From Collinsella sp. AM18-10 (lineage in GTDB: Bacteria; Actinomycetota; Coriobacteriia; Coriobacteriales; Coriobacteriaceae): a stretch of 64,000 bases of DNA. The notes below the pieces were generated by a model, which saw only the letters and a program-made list of their open reading frames with translations, made no database searches and was not told where the DNA came from. Made by a program: the position numbers and the translations under genes. Positions 34,192-42,814 of the stretch are shown here, in pieces; within the stretch, counting starts at the first letter, position 1; the number at the start of each line of letters is the position of its first letter. The stretch is from assembly GCF_003471585.1 (NCBI RefSeq), contig NZ_QRJO01000001.1, forward strand, positions 372,001-436,000. Reading direction: 5' to 3'.

Positions 34192-35574
34192 ATGTTTGTT
34201 GGACGTCGGGAAGAGCTTGAATCCCTGGAAACCGCCTATCAAAAGAGTTCTTTTCAGTTTGCTGTAGTCTATGGAAGGCGTCGCGTAGGTAAAACCAGCC
34301 TGCTTCACGCCTTTACACAGGGCAAACCCCATGTGATCTTCTTTACTGGGCAGCAAACCGTTGCAAGCGAAAATCTCGCTCTGCTCAGCCGCGAGATACT
34401 TGGCGATAGCGCCGCAGGAGCAGCGTTCCCCTCTATCCAGGTTGCACTCGAATCCGTCTTCGAACACGCCAAGACAGAGCGAATCGTTCTGATTATTGAC
34501 GAGTATCCCTACCTCGCCGAGAGCGATCCGGGCATCTCTTCGTGCTTGCAAACGCTTATCGATCGACATAAAGACACGAGCAAGCTGTTCCTCGTACTCT
34601 GCGGGTCGTCCATGAGCTTTATGGAACACCAGGTACTAGGACACCAAAGCCCTCTTTATGGACGCCGCACCATGCAGCTGCGCATTGACCCCTTCACCAT
34701 CTTCGACGCGGCGCTCATGCTTCCCGATGCACCCATCGAAAGGGTCATCGAGCTGTATTCCGTTGTTGGCGGGATGCCGCTCTATCTATCACAGCTCGAT
34801 GGCACGCGTTCCACTCAATGGAACCTTGAGTATGCGCTGTTGCGTCAAGATGCGTTTTTGTATGCCGAACCCCAGAACTATCTGCTGCAAGAGGTCCGCA
34901 GCCCGGCTATCTACAATGCCGTCATAACCGCCATTGCCAACGGCTATGTACGCTCCAAAGAGATTGCCGATGTTACCCACCTCGCAACGCCACAGGTCGC
35001 GCGACTGCTCGACGCATTGATCGAGCTGCGAATCGTTGAGCGCGTCACGCCTGTTGTAAAGGCAACAAAACGCCAGGTAGTCTATCGGATCTGCGATAAC
35101 CTGTTTAGGTTTTGGTATCGTTTTGTTCCACTGTACGCAGGAACAATTGAGGAGGGGCTCGGAGCCGCTGTGGCCGCGCGTATCGCCAAGCATGATTTGT
35201 CCACCTTTGTGGGTCCTGCATTTGAAGAAGTGTGCCGCCAGTGGTTGATGCGGCAGGTTGTTGAGAGCGAGCTGGATGTGCTGCCCAAGGCAATCGGCTC
35301 TTGGTGGGGCACGAACCCGAACACGCGCCGGCAAGAAGAGATTGACGTTGTGCTTGAGGACGCCGATGGGGAGCTCATCGTTGGCGAGTGCAAATGGAGA
35401 AACGAGCCCGTAGATACCGACGTTCTTGAAACACTCGAGCGACGCAGCGCGCTGCTGGGCCAGCCGATCAAACAGTGCTACTTGTTTAGCAAGAGTGGAT
35501 TTACCAAAGCGTGTCAAAATAGAGCGGCTCAAGCAAGCAGCGCGAGGCTTGTTGGACTCGAGCAACTACTATAA
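34192..35574 (+). CDS. AAA ATPase with C-terminal DUF234 nuclease-like domain
   Basis: 460 residues. N-terminal ATPase of the archaeal-type family: FVGRREELESL, YGRRRVGKTSL (Walker A), VLIIDEYPYL (Walker B), VLCGSSMSFM (sensor). A winged-helix region follows (about 245-290), then a DUF234 domain with EEIDVVLEDADGELIVGECKW; the D...ExK pattern is that of PD-(D/E)xK nucleases. Members are widespread in anaerobes; a defence or mobile-element role has been guessed but not shown. Confidence 0.9.
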   Translation: MFVGRREELESLETAYQKSSFQFAVVYGRRRVGKTSLLHAFTQGKPHVIFFTGQQTVASENLALLSREILGDSAAGAAFPSIQVALESVFEHAKTERIVLIIDEYPYLAESDPGISSCLQTLIDRHKDTSKLFLVLCGSSMSFMEHQVLGHQSPLYGRRTMQLRIDPFTIFDAALMLPDAPIERVIELYSVVGGMPLYLSQLDGTRSTQWNLEYALLRQDAFLYAEPQNYLLQEVRSPAIYNAVITAIANGYVRSKEIADVTHLATPQVARLLDALIELRIVERVTPVVKATKRQVVYRICDNLFRFWYRFVPLYAGTIEEGLGAAVAARIAKHDLSTFVGPAFEEVCRQWLMRQVVESELDVLPKAIGSWWGTNPNTRRQEEIDVVLEDADGELIVGECKWRNEPVDTDVLETLERRSALLGQPIKQCYLFSKSGFTKACQNRAAQASSARLVGLEQLL

Positions 35575-35575
35575 G

Positions 35576-35609
35576 AAAGGGGCTTGGAAACAGTTTTCCA
35601 AGCCCCTTT
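35576..35609. terminator. Bidirectional terminator
   Basis: AAAGGGGCTTGGAAA...TTTCCAAGCCCCTTT, perfect 15-bp stem between convergent ATPase and zinc-ribbon genes. Confidence 0.9.
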
Positions 35610-35615
35610 CAGTTT

Positions 35616-37232
35616 TTATTCGATTCCCACCTTTTTGAGCGTATCTTTGGTGACTTCCGCAACTTGTTTGGGATCGACGTGGGATTCCCCCGAAATAGAG
35701 CCGTAATCTGAGGTTGAGAAATCAAGGAAGTAGTATGTCCGGTAATTGTGCCCATAGCCAAATTGCTGATATAGAGCATTATAGTCCGTCCCGGAAATTT
35801 CCTTGCCCTCCGACGCATAATAGCCTTCGTAGCCATTGCCCTCGCTCGGCGCAACTCCCCAGGACTCGTAGTTGCTTACAAGCGAAAAAACATCGCCTTT
35901 CTTGCCGTATACCGAAGTATTGTCCCCAGCCAAAGCCTGCCTGCCAGCAAGCAATGCCGCAATCGCATTGCTTATCTCATATGTTCTTTGGCTTACGAGG
36001 ATGCTGCCGTCATCCGCTTTAATCAGCGGAAGAAACATCGTTCCTCCGTTGCTGTTATCAAGCCAATTTTGACTGTAAAGCCTCTTGACGCCACCATCAG
36101 CTGCCGACCAAACCTCTACGGTGTAGGACTTCTGAAGTCCCTCTATATCTCCATTCCAAGCGCTCTTTAATTCGTCATCGCTCATACCGTTCACAACGGT
36201 CAAGAGCTCAGGCTGGCCATCCTGATCAAAATCAACGAGGTCGGCAAGACAAAGCCCCCGCATCGCATAGACAGAATCAGTCGCCTCAACAATTCGTGGC
36301 TCTCCATAGCACGCGAGATATTCCTGGCACTTTTGCTTGTAAGCGGCATACGCAGCGGTATTGTCCGCAGCGGCGCCTCCATCCTTCTTGTCGCCTTCGC
36401 CTGTCTTTGTATCGGCCTCGTTGGCCTTAGGCACCTCGAGGGAAACCTCTTTTACGGCATCAGTGGATTTAGAGTTATCGACGACTTTGACGGGAATGCC
36501 CCACTCGACTTTTGACTTGGAGTCCCTAACGGTGAGGGTATATTTTCCCGGTTTGATATCGGGAAACTGGCTTACCGTGAAGCCCTCGTCACCCTTAACC
36601 TCAGCATTGGTGCTGTAGCCGTTGTCGCCGTTCAGGGTCACCGAGTACTTCTTGATCTTCTCGCCCTTTGCGTCGGTCGGGGTAATCTTGGATTCTTGGG
36701 CCACCACGATGGCCTTGTCCTGGCCGTAATGGGCAACGTCGCCGGACTTGCTAAAGAACAGCAGATAGCTAAAGATGGCAATGACTGCCAGACCAACGAC
36801 GATACCAACGATATAGAGCGCCTTGGGCTCCTTTTTCTGTGCGGATACATTCGCCGCAGGCGCAGGGGCTGGCGCCGCGACGGGCTTGGCGACCGGATTG
36901 CTCGGCTTTGGCCGGTCGGCGCGCACGGCTTGAATCGAAGGCGTTGCATCGGACGACACGTCGTCCTTGGGCCGGTCGTCTTCTTCGTCCGCTACGGGCT
37001 CGCTCTCCACGGGCGACTTTTCCTCCCCCGCCTCGGCACCGGCGGAAGGTTCCTTCTCCGTTTCGTCACTAGCGAAAATCTCTTCCGCAGCCTCATTGAT
37101 AACGGAAGGCTCTTCTGCCACTTCGTTGCCGGCAGAGTTCAGCACCGCCTTTGCATCTTCGAGTGCATGGCCACACTCGGTGCAGTATCGCAAATCGCCA
37201 TCAAGCTCAAATCCACAGTTGGGACAGAACAT
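35616..37232 (-). CDS. Zinc-ribbon membrane protein with extracytoplasmic domains
   Basis: 538 residues. Ribbon CPNCGFELDGDLRYCTECG (3-21), long acidic/Pro-Ala spacer, membrane helix about 142-162 (LYIVGIVVGLAVIAIFSYLL). Outside: an immunoglobulin-like beta region (SVTLNGDNGYSTNAEV, FPDIKPGKYTLTVRDSKSKV) and a region with LADLVDFDQDGQPELLTVVN, matching the motif in the protein at 30331. The two look like paralogues. ATG lies 1 nt after the stop of the upstream gene, whose end supplies GGAGGA. Confidence 0.78.
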   Translation of the reverse strand: MFCPNCGFELDGDLRYCTECGHALEDAKAVLNSAGNEVAEEPSVINEAAEEIFASDETEKEPSAGAEAGEEKSPVESEPVADEEDDRPKDDVSSDATPSIQAVRADRPKPSNPVAKPVAAPAPAPAANVSAQKKEPKALYIVGIVVGLAVIAIFSYLLFFSKSGDVAHYGQDKAIVVAQESKITPTDAKGEKIKKYSVTLNGDNGYSTNAEVKGDEGFTVSQFPDIKPGKYTLTVRDSKSKVEWGIPVKVVDNSKSTDAVKEVSLEVPKANEADTKTGEGDKKDGGAAADNTAAYAAYKQKCQEYLACYGEPRIVEATDSVYAMRGLCLADLVDFDQDGQPELLTVVNGMSDDELKSAWNGDIEGLQKSYTVEVWSAADGGVKRLYSQNWLDNSNGGTMFLPLIKADDGSILVSQRTYEISNAIAALLAGRQALAGDNTSVYGKKGDVFSLVSNYESWGVAPSEGNGYEGYYASEGKEISGTDYNALYQQFGYGHNYRTYYFLDFSTSDYGSISGESHVDPKQVAEVTKDTLKKVGIE

Positions 37233-37233
37233 G

Positions 37234-38451
37234 TTAGTCCTCCTTATCGACTTTCACCGTTGTACCGTCCTTGACCTCATCAGGGGTTACTTCGGACCCC
37301 ACTTGAGACTCATCATCCCAGGACGCAACCAAAATCTCGCAATTGCCGTCCGCAAAAGTACCGAGCTCATAGTCTTCGGTGTGATACACCAGTCCCTTGG
37401 ATGTCACACACAAGCACGTTGAGCCCTTGATTGAATAGTCCGAAGAATTACTCCGCATGAGCATCGAATTGTAATCAGACGGATGTTCTCTGCCCATTTC
37501 CGTAAGATACGGCCAAACTGCCGAACTCATGGAACTGGCAAGATCCTCGGTATCAATGCCAAACATGTCCTGAGGACTAACAGTATCACCCGTATGCAAA
37601 TCAAAAATAACACCAGTCACAACCGTGCCGCCATGCGGACCCCATCCCGTCGAATAGCGCTCGTCACGGATACAGAAAAAGTTCTCATCCATGTACGTTA
37701 CCGTCACGTTTCTCGATATGCAGGGAAATTCGCCGTCGGGGTACAACTCAGCATCTGATTGCTCATTATCTGATGCTCGATTTGTTCGCTCCGCGTCAAT
37801 TTGAAGGGGCTCGAGAATCGCCTTGTTAATTTTGTCTGCAACGTCGTCTTTGGTGGAGCTCTTAAGTTGCGGATAGGACCATTCCATGTCCCTCCGCTCG
37901 CCCTGTTCGAGCATAGGGTCGACCGGAGCAGACACCGTCAATGACTTTGCCTCCAACGTATAGACAACTTCTTCGACCGCTCTCTCGTCCTTCTTGGGCC
38001 TTTCGGTCGCTTGCTCCTGTTGCACGGATTGCTGCTGGAGATTGGGCTCAATGACGTTCTTGTAGAGCATGAAAGCAGCGTAAGCGATGCCTGCCGCGGC
38101 GATAAATGCGGCGATCATGATAGCAAACTGCGGCACTAGGCGGTTACCGACCTGACAGCGTTGCATAAAGAAGTTGTACATCTGGGAGTGACCGCTATTC
38201 GCGGTCTTCGAGACCGGCTCGGGGCTCGGTTCTGCTGTGGACTCGGCATTCGCGGATCCTATCGCAGAGTCCGTTTCGGTATCTGTGGGTTCCATTATGA
38301 CTTCAGCGGACGATGATTCTCGCTCCGACGGCTCGGCCTTGGGCCCCTCCTCGGCCGCAGTCTTGCCCGAGAGCCCGCCCAAGGGCAGACCGCATTCGGT
38401 ACAGAACCGCGCATCATCACCAATCTTGCTGCCACATTTGGGGCAAAACAT
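37234..38451 (-). CDS. Zinc-ribbon membrane protein with RsiV/DUF3298-like outer domain
   Basis: 405 residues. Ribbon CPKCGSKIGDDARFCTECG (3-21), acidic spacer, membrane helix about 107-130 (FAIMIAAFIAAAGIAYAAFML). The outer part has VTYMDENFFCIRDERYSTGW, GTVVTGVIFDLHTGDTVSPQDMFG and VYHTEDYELGTFADG, typical of DUF3298/RsiV-type domains that bind wall components. First gene of a two-gene operon with the preceding entry's protein. Start ATG (MFCPKC) follows AAGGAGAAGAAGG. Confidence 0.8.
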   Translation of the reverse strand: MFCPKCGSKIGDDARFCTECGLPLGGLSGKTAAEEGPKAEPSERESSSAEVIMEPTDTETDSAIGSANAESTAEPSPEPVSKTANSGHSQMYNFFMQRCQVGNRLVPQFAIMIAAFIAAAGIAYAAFMLYKNVIEPNLQQQSVQQEQATERPKKDERAVEEVVYTLEAKSLTVSAPVDPMLEQGERRDMEWSYPQLKSSTKDDVADKINKAILEPLQIDAERTNRASDNEQSDAELYPDGEFPCISRNVTVTYMDENFFCIRDERYSTGWGPHGGTVVTGVIFDLHTGDTVSPQDMFGIDTEDLASSMSSAVWPYLTEMGREHPSDYNSMLMRSNSSDYSIKGSTCLCVTSKGLVYHTEDYELGTFADGNCEILVASWDDESQVGSEVTPDEVKDGTTVKVDKED

Positions 38452-38815
38452 GAACCTTCTTCTCCTATTCCTTTTACTCTCGCTGAGTCGTGAGTTACCC
38501 ACGTGCCGTTTGTTTCGTAGTTTAACTATTTCTTAAACAAATCGATGGGTCACTTGAACAGACGCATACCCGCTCAAGCGACTCTATACCGGCTAGTTAT
38601 CCTTGCTCATGACATGGGTGTCAGTGTAAGAAAATCGTTGAACAGGGTTGCTACCTCGAAGTTCGAACCGACACTGAGCTTGAAGCCATTTTTATTTACC
38701 GAGATGGAGAAATCGCCGCTGATATCCATATCATGCTCGCAGCCAACCACCCCCCCTCCATTTTTCGGTCCCACCTGTCACGTTATCAGGAGCCCGAAAT
38801 CGAAGAGACGGTAAA
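38452..38815. other. Gene-free stretch with a possible gene remnant
   Basis: No intact gene. On the plus strand, bases about 38618-38745 encode an uninterrupted phrase CKKIVEQGCYLEVRTDTELE followed by AIFIYRDGEIAADIHIMLAA, which looks like real protein but has no start codon and runs into low-complexity sequence. It may be the tail of a decayed gene. A C-run (CCACCCCCCC type) follows at about 38747. Confidence 0.3.
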
Positions 38816-38857
38816 AGCCGCTTGGGGCACATGTGGTTCCATATGCCCCAAGCGGCT
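38816..38857. terminator. Terminator between remnant and purN
   Basis: AGCCGCTTGGGGCA...TGCCCCAAGCGGCT, a perfect 14-bp stem with A-tract before and T-tract after; likely ends the purF-purM-purN transcript on the minus strand. Confidence 0.85.
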
Positions 38858-38907
38858 ATTTCGATTGCTTATGTCACAAAGAAACCTAGGTGACCTGTTT
38901 ACACGCG

Positions 38908-39606
38908 CTAGCGCGCCGGGTCGATAGCAACCTTGCCGCTCTCCAGCACGTGGACGCGACCGTCGGCGAGCATCTGCACGACCTCGGGATACAGCACATG
39001 CTCGATCGCATGGATGTGCTCCTCGAGCATGTCGACATCCCAGCCCTCCTCAACAGCCAGCGCGCGCTGGGCGATGATAGGGCCGTTGTCGTAAATCTCG
39101 TTGGCAAAGTGCACGGTCACGCCGGTCACCTTGACGCCGCGCGCAAAGGCATCGTCAATCGCATGGGCACCGGTAAAGCTCGGCAGCAGCGCCGGGTGTA
39201 GGTTGACCACGCGATTGGGGAACGCCGCCAGCAGCGGCGTGTGCACCATGCGCATATAGCCGGCCATCACCACGTACTCGCAGCCGCGCTCGAGCAGCTC
39301 ATGCGCGATGATCTCGTCAGCCGCGATGGGGTCGGCATAGATATCCTTGGACAGCGTGAGTGTCTGGATACCCGCACGCTCGGCGCGCTGCAAGCCCTTG
39401 GCCGAAGGACGGCTCGACACTACAAGCTCAATCGAGGCGTTGAGCTTGCCGGCGGAGATAAGGTCGATCAGCGCCTGCAGGTTGGTACCCGAACCGCTGA
39501 TGAGCACGCCGATCTTGAGCGGCTCGGCCGTATCGGTGCCGGTCGGACGGGTGTAGGGCACAAAGCCCAGGCCCTCGGCAGCAGCCATCTGCTCGTTAGC
39601 GCTCAT
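38908..39606 (-). CDS. purN: Phosphoribosylglycinamide formyltransferase
   Basis: Transfers formyl from 10-formyl-THF to GAR, third step of purine synthesis. 232 residues with IGVLISGSGTNLQALID (phosphate loop), YVVMAGYMRMV, NLHPALLPSFTGAHAIDDA (catalytic Asn-His) and VTVHFANEIYDNGPIIAQ (catalytic Asp). It has about 28 extra residues at the N-terminus compared with E. coli PurN. Overlaps the purM end by 11 nt. Confidence 0.96.
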   Translation of the reverse strand: MSANEQMAAAEGLGFVPYTRPTGTDTAEPLKIGVLISGSGTNLQALIDLISAGKLNASIELVVSSRPSAKGLQRAERAGIQTLTLSKDIYADPIAADEIIAHELLERGCEYVVMAGYMRMVHTPLLAAFPNRVVNLHPALLPSFTGAHAIDDAFARGVKVTGVTVHFANEIYDNGPIIAQRALAVEEGWDVDMLEEHIHAIEHVLYPEVVQMLADGRVHVLESGKVAIDPAR

Positions 39607-40699
39607 CGGAGTACACGACCTTACCGGAGCCCTCGACGCACTCGCCCACGCGGAACGGCTTCTCGCCCAGCGCGACCAGAGCCTCGGTCACGGCGGCCTC
39701 GTCCTCGGGGGCGACGATCAGACACAGGCCGACGCCCATGTTGAAGGTCTTGCATGCCTCGTTGGGCGCGAGCTCGGCCTGACGCGACACGTAGGTGATG
39801 ACGGGCGGAACATCCCAGCCCATCTCGGCGCCGTTGCGGATGACCACGGCGTCGACATCGTCGGCAAGCGCGCGATTGAGGTTCTCGGTGATGCCGCCGC
39901 CGGTGATATGGGCAATGGCATGAACGTTGGCGCCGGCGCGGAGCAGCTCCAGAATCGGCTTGACGTAGATGCGCGTGGGGGCCAGCAGGGTGTCGGCCAG
40001 CGAAGCACCGCCGAGCTCCTCGAGCGGACGGCTCAGCTCCTCGGCCTTAGCGGCAGCCTCGGGCGTACCCGGCTTGATACCGTCGACACCGATGACCTTG
40101 CGCACGAGCGAGTAGCCGTTGGAGTGCACGCCGGTGGAGGGCAGGCCCAGGATCACATCGCCGGGGCGAACGTTCGCGGGGTCGAGCATCTTGGGACGAT
40201 CGACAACACCCACGGTAAAGCCGGCGAGGTCGTAGTCGGCGGGAGCCATGACGCCCGGGTGCTCGGCCATCTCGCCGCCCACGAGCGCGCACCCTGCGAG
40301 TTTGCAGCCGTCGGCCACGCCCTTGATGATCTTTGCCATGTGCTCGGCCTCAATGTGACCGATGGCAACGTAATCCAGGAAGAACAGCGGCTCGGCGCCC
40401 GAAGCCAAAATGTCATTGACGCACATGGCGACCAAGTCCTGGCCCACCGTCTCGTGACGGTCCATGATCTGGGCGAGCACGAGCTTGGTGCCCACGCCGT
40501 CGGTGCCGCTAATCAGGATCGGGTCTTCCATATCCTTAAGCGCGGCGGCCGAGAACAGGCCGCCAAAGCCACCGATGCCGCCGATGACCTCGGGGCGGTT
40601 GGTGTCCTTAACCATCTGCTTAATAGCGTCGACGGCGCGGCCGCCCTCGGCGGTATCGACGCCGGCATCCTCATACGTCACATGCTTGCTGTCGCTCAT
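39596..40699 (-). CDS. purM: Phosphoribosylformylglycinamidine cyclo-ligase
   Basis: Makes AIR in step five of purine synthesis. 367 residues: VTYEDAGVDTAEGGRAVDAI, GGFGGLFSAAALKDMEDPIL, SGTDGVGTKLVLAQ, MCVNDILASGAEPLFFLDY, LVGGEMAEHPGVM, HITGGGITENLNR. Middle gene of purF > purM > purN. Confidence 0.97.
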   Translation of the reverse strand: MSDSKHVTYEDAGVDTAEGGRAVDAIKQMVKDTNRPEVIGGIGGFGGLFSAAALKDMEDPILISGTDGVGTKLVLAQIMDRHETVGQDLVAMCVNDILASGAEPLFFLDYVAIGHIEAEHMAKIIKGVADGCKLAGCALVGGEMAEHPGVMAPADYDLAGFTVGVVDRPKMLDPANVRPGDVILGLPSTGVHSNGYSLVRKVIGVDGIKPGTPEAAAKAEELSRPLEELGGASLADTLLAPTRIYVKPILELLRAGANVHAIAHITGGGITENLNRALADDVDAVVIRNGAEMGWDVPPVITYVSRQAELAPNEACKTFNMGVGLCLIVAPEDEAAVTEALVALGEKPFRVGECVEGSGKVVYSDER

Positions 40700-40817
40700 C
40701 TGAGCCTTCCTCTCCCACTACCGTGGCGCCGCGCAGGCGCCAAACGGTGCTCATAGTTGCGTTCATTTCGGCGCGCGCCATAACAACGCGCGCCGTCATA
40801 TCAACAAAACAGCAGGT

Positions 40818-40858
40818 AAAACCTACCAAAATGAACCTGTCCCTACATGGCAGGTTTT
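40818..40858 (-). repeat. REP-like hairpin R1, copy 3 (overlaps purF stop)
   Basis: AAAACCTACC...GGCAGGTTTT arms with loop AAAATGAACCTGTCCCTACAT. On the minus strand it reads with AGGGACAGGTTCATTTT, the family loop. Its edge includes two bases of the purF stop codon. Confidence 0.8.
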
Positions 40859-42527
40859 AGGCCTCCCCGTGCTCCTCTTCCCAGCTGCGGTCGTCGTATT
40901 TCTCGACCACGGCGTCGTCGTCAAAGTGCAGCGGCTTATCCAGGTTGCGGGGCTTAAAGCCCTCCATGAACTTGTCGCGGCCAAAGCTCTCTGGAATCGC
41001 CACGGGGTAGCGGCCGGTAAAGCACGCATCGCAGTAGCCGCCCTTGGGCATGACCTTAAGCAGGCCCTCGACCGAAAGGAAGGCCAGCGAATCGGCGCCG
41101 ATATACTCGCAAATCTCATCGACCGTCTTGTTGGCGCTGATAAGCTGCGACTGCACGTCGGTATCGATACCGTAGAAACACGGCCAGATGACCTCGGGCG
41201 AGTTGATGCGGATATGAATCTCCTTGGCGCCAGCGTTGCGCAGCATCTTGACGAGCTGCACCATGGTGGTGCCGCGCACGATGGAGTCGTCGATGACGAC
41301 CAGGCGCTTGCCCTCGATGTTGTCGCGCAGCGGGTTGAGTTTCATACGCACGCCCATGGCGCGCAACTCCTGCGTAGGCTCGATAAACGTACGGCCCACG
41401 TAGCGGTTCTTGATAAGGCCCTCGCCAAAGGGAATACCGCTCTCGTGCGAATACCCCTCCGCAGGCGGCAGGCCGGAGTCGGGCACGCCGATGACCAGGT
41501 CGGCCTCGACAGGCTCCTCATGTGCCAGCTGACGACCCATGTCGTAACGGCAGGCATAGACGCTCTTGCCGTTCATGATGGAGTCGGGGCGGGCAAAGTA
41601 GACCTGCTCAAAGATGCAGTTGGCGGGCTCTTCGGCTGCAGGCACGCCCTGCTCGGATACCAGGCCCTCGGCGCTGATGCGCAAGATCTCGCCGGGACGG
41701 ACGTCACGGACGTACTCGGCACCCACGATGTCGAGTGCGCAGGTCTCGGAAGCAACGACCCAGCCGCCGGCGCGCGTGACACGGACGGCGGAGTCGACCG
41801 TCGCGGCGCCGTCCTGCGACGGCAGCTGCGAAACGGCTGCGGCATCGGCCTGGTCCAGACCCTCGTCCACCAGCTTGCCCAGCACGAGCGGGCGAATGCC
41901 GTGTGGATCGCGGAATGCGTAGAGCGCCTGCTCGTTGATGAGCGTCATGGCGTAGCCGCCGCGCACGAGCTCCATGGTCTTGCGAATACCCTCGCGCAGG
42001 TGGCCCGTACGCTGGGTAAAGTAGCCGATAAGCTTGGTCGCGACCTCGGAATCCGAATTGGAGAGGAACGGCACGCCCAGCTCGATCAGCTGACGGCGCA
42101 GCTCGTCGGTGTTGACGAGGGTGCCGTTGTGCGCGAGCGCGATAATGACGCTATTGATGGTAGAGAGGTGCGGCTGAGAGGCTTCCCAGCTCTTGGCGCC
42201 GGCAGTACCGTAGCGCACATGACCCACGGCCAGCTGGCCGGAGAGCGTCGACAGGTCGGCGTTGGAGAACACGCGGTCGAGCAGGCCCAGATCTTTGCGG
42301 ACCATAACCGTGCCGCCGTCACCCACGGCGATTCCAGCCGATTCCTGGCCACGGTGCTGCAGCGCACGCAGGCCAAAGTACGTCAGTCGAGCCACGTCGC
42401 GATCGGGCGCCCATACGCCGAAAATGCCACATTCCTCATGCAGCTGGTCGGAGTCCGGATCATACGTCGACATGGTGTTCACCTGTCCCGCGGCACGCTC
42501 GGCCGCGCGGATGGTTTCTTGAGACAT
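40857..42527 (-). CDS. purF: Amidophosphoribosyltransferase
   Basis: Committed step of purine synthesis, PRPP plus glutamine to phosphoribosylamine. 556 residues. A 32-residue propeptide precedes the nucleophile Cys33 in EECGIFGVW. N-terminal glutaminase: GLRALQHRGQESAGIA, VGHVRYGT, LAHNGTLVN. PRPP loop LVVIDDSIVRGTTM. Cys-containing C-terminus (YCDACFTGRYP) suggests the iron-sulfur type seen in B. subtilis PurF. A -10-like TATAAT lies upstream. Confidence 0.97.
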   Translation of the reverse strand: MSQETIRAAERAAGQVNTMSTYDPDSDQLHEECGIFGVWAPDRDVARLTYFGLRALQHRGQESAGIAVGDGGTVMVRKDLGLLDRVFSNADLSTLSGQLAVGHVRYGTAGAKSWEASQPHLSTINSVIIALAHNGTLVNTDELRRQLIELGVPFLSNSDSEVATKLIGYFTQRTGHLREGIRKTMELVRGGYAMTLINEQALYAFRDPHGIRPLVLGKLVDEGLDQADAAAVSQLPSQDGAATVDSAVRVTRAGGWVVASETCALDIVGAEYVRDVRPGEILRISAEGLVSEQGVPAAEEPANCIFEQVYFARPDSIMNGKSVYACRYDMGRQLAHEEPVEADLVIGVPDSGLPPAEGYSHESGIPFGEGLIKNRYVGRTFIEPTQELRAMGVRMKLNPLRDNIEGKRLVVIDDSIVRGTTMVQLVKMLRNAGAKEIHIRINSPEVIWPCFYGIDTDVQSQLISANKTVDEICEYIGADSLAFLSVEGLLKVMPKGGYCDACFTGRYPVAIPESFGRDKFMEGFKPRNLDKPLHFDDDAVVEKYDDRSWEEEHGEA

Positions 42528-42569
42528 GGTATCCCCTCAGAGCCTCGTATTTTTGGCGTTACCCGCCTT

Positions 42570-42575
42570 ATTATA
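42570..42575 (-). promoter_or_regulatory. -10 element of the purF promoter
   Basis: Minus-strand TATAAT about 43 nt before the purF ATG. No good -35 at 17 bp (GC-rich sequence there), which could mean activator dependence. The rest of the 287-nt gap to the next gene shows nothing recognisable. Confidence 0.4.
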
Positions 42576-42814
42576 CGCACGGCGCGACGTGCTCCCCAGC
42601 GCATGAGCAGCGCTTTTTAAAAGCCCACCGAGCTAATAATCAGTTTTGTTGCCAAACATTTTATCGGTCTGTCCAGTGCAAGCGCCCGCGCCCCCCAGAT
42701 GGCCGCCGCGTCCACCGTTGGGGATTACAAAGTTGCAATTGGGACGTTCGTCCTGTCTTTTGGCAGGTCGGCGGCGTATCCTTATAACCTACAACAAAGC
42801 GAGAAAGGTTCTGT

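Noticed and set aside
38545..38814. 89-residue plus-strand reading frame
   Set aside because: No ribosome site, Ser/Pro-rich shadow composition; an alternative frame there looks more protein-like but lacks a start.
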